Assembly (NCBI GenBank): GCA_031264395.1
Contig: JAISEB010000132.1
Span: 1-5,944 of the forward strand
Direction of reading: 5' to 3'
Length of the DNA stretch: 5,944 nucleotides
Source of the DNA: Treponema sp.
GTDB lineage: Bacteria > Spirochaetota > Spirochaetia > Treponematales > Breznakiellaceae
The translations under genes were made by a program, and so were the position numbers. Below are positions 3,155 to 5,944 of this stretch, piece after piece (positions within the stretch are counted from its first letter, which is position 1; each line of letters opens with the position of its first letter). Below the pieces are notes generated by a model, which saw only the letters and a program-made list of their open reading frames with translations, did no database searches and was not told the DNA's origin.

Positions 3155-5915
3155 ATATCAATTTATAAACCCTGGCCGCGTGACTCAGGGCGTTGTTCCA
3201 GCGCGGAAGAGAAAGAAACCCGCCGCGTGTTTCCGTGTCGTCTATGCGGCTTGCCCGGCGCTGCAGACGCTTAAAGGCCATGCTCACCGCCGTATTCATG
3301 TCCACCTGCGGCGCACCGGAATCTTCAAGGATACGGTAAAACGCGTAGAGATAAAACGCGCCGTTGGGATCAGTATCCGAAAGCCCCTCGTCCCGGAGCA
3401 TGCGCTGCATATTGCGCACCGCCTCTCCGGCGCCGGCGCGGGAAAGCCTGCAGAGGGCAAGGGAATGGTACACCGAAACCGTCCGGTTCCAGAATTCGGA
3501 AGGCAGGAGCATCAACAGTTCGCACTGGGCAAAACCGCTGCTCCAGTCCGGCTGTTCGGTAAAGACAAACTGCCCCGCCGGGGCGGCGAACCGGCTGCAA
3601 AGTTCCGCCGTCTTCTTGTAATTTTCCGAAAGATACGACGCCTCAATCTCAAAAAGATCCGCATCGGGGCATTCGCCGCCGGGTTTCTGGATCAGGGGGC
3701 TCTGCGAATAGACCTTTGAGCGGTACGCCCAGGCGGCAAGAAGCCGTTCCTTTTCGGGCAAAGGATTTCCTTTCAAAAGGCCCTCAAAAATATCCAGCGC
3801 ATCCCGGTAGCGGCCTGTTTCAAAATGGAATTTGCCCAAAAGAAAACGGGCCCTGTCCGCCCATTCGGGCCTCCCGGTCTTTTCCGCCTGTTTTGCCGCG
3901 TCAACGGCAAGACGTTCCGCCCTGGATATGTTTCCGTACAGAAACTGGGCGGCGGCGGTGTAATACAGGGCAATTCCCAATTCATCGGCGCTGCCGGTCT
4001 TTTCGGCGTTTTCAACGGCGAAACCGGCGTAATCCATGGTCTCGACCATACGCTGTTTGGCAAGGTTCACCAGAGAAAAAAGACGGTACGCGCCGGCAAG
4101 GCCCATCCATGGTTTGCTTTGGGAAAGGAGAATCGCCTCCTTTACCGTTTCCAGCGCGGAGGCGGCGTCGCGCATTCCCAGATGATAGGCCGTAAGGTTT
4201 ACCAGCATGCGGGCCCTGTAGGAGGCGTAGGGTTCCGGGGGAGGCGCGGCAAAGGCGTTCCGTATGTCCGCCTCGGTTCCGTAAAGAAGGGCCCGTTCCG
4301 TTTCCGCTATGTAGGCAAGCGTCTCCGTCCGTTCCGTCCCGGCGATTTTTTCAAACGAGCCCCCGGCAAGCGCCCGGCGGAGGCTGCCGTCCGTTCCGCT
4401 TGTCAGATCCGCCGAGATCGATTTAAGGACAAGATCGTCCCGGCTTTCCCGGAAGGACGGGCCGTCTTCCCCTCCAACGCCAAGGAAGGCGAGTATTTCA
4501 AGAAACCGGAAACAGGGGCGGATCTTGTTCCCGGCGACCCAGTCAAGGAGCCTTTCCCGGACCAGAGCGCGCACCGTCTCCGCCCTTTCCCCAAGGCGGC
4601 GTTCGGCCTGTGCGGCAAAATCCGGGACGCGGGGACGGGGATCGGCGGGCGTATCGATAACGGCAAAATGCCGGAGCAGCGAATAGGCGCGGGCCGTTGT
4701 GGCGGGGCTCTTGCCGCCTTCCTCAAAAAGCCGTTCCAGAAGAAAGCCGGGAAAACAACGGCAGAAGAGTTCCAGGGCATAGGCAGTCTCCAGAAGATCC
4801 GGGGGAAGATCGGGAAACGGCGAAGAAGAAGGGACGGCGTTAAGCCGGATAATTCTGGGGAAAACACGCTCCCATGGTTTCAGCGCCTCTTCCGCGCCGG
4901 AATCGCCGCCGTTAACGGCAAACGTACCGTACGCCGGAAAATCCTCCCTGCCGGAAAAGGCCCGGTACGCCTCCGTAAAGATCCCGGCGGCCGCCGTTTC
5001 CGCCCGGTGAAGGTTTTCCAGAACAAGCACGGGCCCGAGCCCTTTTCGCTTCATTCCGCCTGAGTACAGTTCAAAAAGAAGATCAAGAAAACGCCGGCCC
5101 TTTGCGTGCAGATAAGCGGGAATTTCATCGCGAAGCCGTTCCCTGAAAAGAAGCCCGCCCAAAGCGTCCAGCTCTTCAAGCTCCTTTCCGGGAATTCCTT
5201 CCCGCAGAAAAGAACGCAGGGCCGGGGACCACGCATCGAGGAACGGGCAGAGGCCGCTTCCCCCCGTTCCAAAACGAAAGACAAGGGCAGGGGAAAAGTC
5301 CTTTTTATCCTCATCGGGAATTCCGGGGAAAAGTTCACCCGCAAAACAAAGAACGCCGTCCCGTTTTCCAGAGAACGGCGGGCCAAGGACAAGGGCGTTC
5401 CGGCCGCCGCCCTGCCGCAGCGCCTTCACTATGGTTTCGCGGAGGGGAAAAGCCCCCTCCGAAGCGGCGTCGAAGGTTTTAATGCCTTTGAAACGAACAT
5501 AACCCGGCACGGCCGCGTTCCGGGAAGACCGGTCCTTTTCAAAGTAGACATAGGGGCTCATGTCTTTCCGCGCCTGTTCCCCGAACCAGATTCCCCCGCC
5601 TTCCGAGGCAAGGAGGCGGCCAAGCCGCTCATAACCATCCTCTTCCGTCATGGGCCCCAGAACAAGGGAATACCCGTAAAAGCCCGAAGCGTCTTTTTTC
5701 AGTATGTCCAGAATCCCTTCCAGGGCGGTAAGCATATCAAGCCGCGCGGCGACCTTTTGTTCATCAAAAAAAACCAGCAAAAGCCGCCGTTCCTGCCTTA
5801 CGTTTCCGCCCGAATCCCCGCACACACGCGTAATTGACTCTTCCAGCCGGGAAACCAGTTCCGGCCGTGTACGGCGGAGCTGGGATTTATAACGCATGAA
5901 AAAAAGCAAATGCAT
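3153..5915 (-). CDS. Large protein with degenerate ATPase motifs and TPR-like repeats
   Basis: This is a 920-residue cytoplasmic protein with no signal peptide or membrane segment. Residues about 40-150 (LLLVFFDEQ to VRFKGIKTF) resemble a worn class III nucleotide-cyclase-type domain: the end, YVYFE followed by VRFKGI, matches the closing strand of such domains, but no metal-binding aspartates are evident. An ATPase-like region follows: GPPFSGKR (178-185) is a Walker A-like loop with Arg in place of Ser/Thr, and VLVLENLHRA (296-305) replaces the usual Walker B DD with EN. From about 565 to 720, helical pairs such as GIALYYTAAAQFLYGNISRAERLA and ARFLLGKFHFETGRYRDALDIF are TPR-like. The C-terminus carries a basic RWNNALSHAARVYKLI segment. 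ATG at 5915 is chosen because AGAGGA lies 5 nt upstream; an in-frame ATG at 5933 adds six residues. It is first in an operon with the oxidoreductase. A signalling or scaffold role is inference. Confidence 0.75.
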   Translation of the reverse strand: MHLLFFMRYKSQLRRTRPELVSRLEESITRVCGDSGGNVRQERRLLLVFFDEQKVAARLDMLTALEGILDILKKDASGFYGYSLVLGPMTEEDGYERLGRLLASEGGGIWFGEQARKDMSPYVYFEKDRSSRNAAVPGYVRFKGIKTFDAASEGAFPLRETIVKALRQGGGRNALVLGPPFSGKRDGVLCFAGELFPGIPDEDKKDFSPALVFRFGTGGSGLCPFLDAWSPALRSFLREGIPGKELEELDALGGLLFRERLRDEIPAYLHAKGRRFLDLLFELYSGGMKRKGLGPVLVLENLHRAETAAAGIFTEAYRAFSGREDFPAYGTFAVNGGDSGAEEALKPWERVFPRIIRLNAVPSSSPFPDLPPDLLETAYALELFCRCFPGFLLERLFEEGGKSPATTARAYSLLRHFAVIDTPADPRPRVPDFAAQAERRLGERAETVRALVRERLLDWVAGNKIRPCFRFLEILAFLGVGGEDGPSFRESRDDLVLKSISADLTSGTDGSLRRALAGGSFEKIAGTERTETLAYIAETERALLYGTEADIRNAFAAPPPEPYASYRARMLVNLTAYHLGMRDAASALETVKEAILLSQSKPWMGLAGAYRLFSLVNLAKQRMVETMDYAGFAVENAEKTGSADELGIALYYTAAAQFLYGNISRAERLAVDAAKQAEKTGRPEWADRARFLLGKFHFETGRYRDALDIFEGLLKGNPLPEKERLLAAWAYRSKVYSQSPLIQKPGGECPDADLFEIEASYLSENYKKTAELCSRFAAPAGQFVFTEQPDWSSGFAQCELLMLLPSEFWNRTVSVYHSLALCRLSRAGAGEAVRNMQRMLRDEGLSDTDPNGAFYLYAFYRILEDSGAPQVDMNTAVSMAFKRLQRRASRIDDTETRGGFLSLPRWNNALSHAARVYKLI

Positions 5916-5920
5916 CGGCG

Positions 5921-5926
5921 TCCTCT
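5921..5926 (-). promoter_or_regulatory. Ribosome binding site that decides the start of the large protein
   Basis: AGAGGA lies 5 nt upstream of the ATG at 5915, the seventh codon of the longest frame. The ATG at 5933 has no purine-rich site in the 11 bases visible before it, so the shorter form is preferred. The operon promoter must lie beyond the window edge. Confidence 0.55.
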
Positions 5927-5944
5927 GGCACATCTATCATATTT

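Noticed and set aside
3825..5063. Plus-strand open frame of 412 codons
   Set aside because: It lies wholly antisense to the large TPR protein, is rich in Arg, Gly and Lys, and shows no recognisable domain.

Overview
This window looks like a piece of a bacterial chromosome, most likely from a spirochaete of the Treponema group. That is an inference from the style of the proteins (a large ATPase-like/TPR protein beside a Gfo/Idh/MocA oxidoreductase), moderately GC-rich genes separated by AT-rich gaps, tRNA genes without an encoded CCA, and a 67-bp repeat whose translation (NAAIRPLGGM) I associate with treponeme hypothetical proteins. No marker in the window fixes the species.

Layout. Positions 1-514 hold no protein gene but are dense in RNA-like structure: small hairpins (1-60), an AT-rich stretch with a possible promoter (74-125), an isolated tRNA-like T-arm (136-190), an intact tRNA-Glu(CTC) at 234-305, and a 53-bp direct repeat (284-336 and 442-494) that copies the tRNA-Glu 3' end plus its trailer. 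Between the copies lies a small nested-hairpin region. Positions 515-1428, minus strand, carry a two-gene operon: a short flavodoxin-like protein, then adenine phosphoribosyltransferase (apt), joined by a 4-bp GTGA overlap and preceded by a good TTGACA-type promoter only 8 nt from the start codon. Positions 1430-1730 are non-coding. A minus-strand tRNA with anticodon CAT (elongator Met most likely) lies at 1731-1803. Its own promoter (1965-1993) is separated from it by about 2.4 units of a 67-bp tandem repeat, so the repeats would lie in the pre-tRNA leader. Positions 2001-5915, minus strand, hold a second operon: a large protein with degenerate ATPase motifs and a TPR-like C-terminal half, then the oxidoreductase 9 bp downstream.

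How it fits together. apt salvages adenine to AMP; the small flavodoxin-like partner has no assigned role. The ATPase/TPR protein has the architecture of a signalling or scaffold protein and is tightly coupled to an NAD(P)-dependent sugar-type dehydrogenase of unknown substrate. All four protein genes and tRNA-Met are on the minus strand; only tRNA-Glu is on the plus strand, converging on apt.

The least ordinary part is the non-coding DNA. Each of the two intact tRNA genes is followed by an inverted copy of its own T-arm segment (21 bp with a 3-nt bulge for Met, 12 bp for Glu), one has a duplicated 3' end, and the other has a repeat array between promoter and tRNA. I see no convincing new defence or mobile system; the tRNA-flanking architecture is the best candidate for something undescribed.
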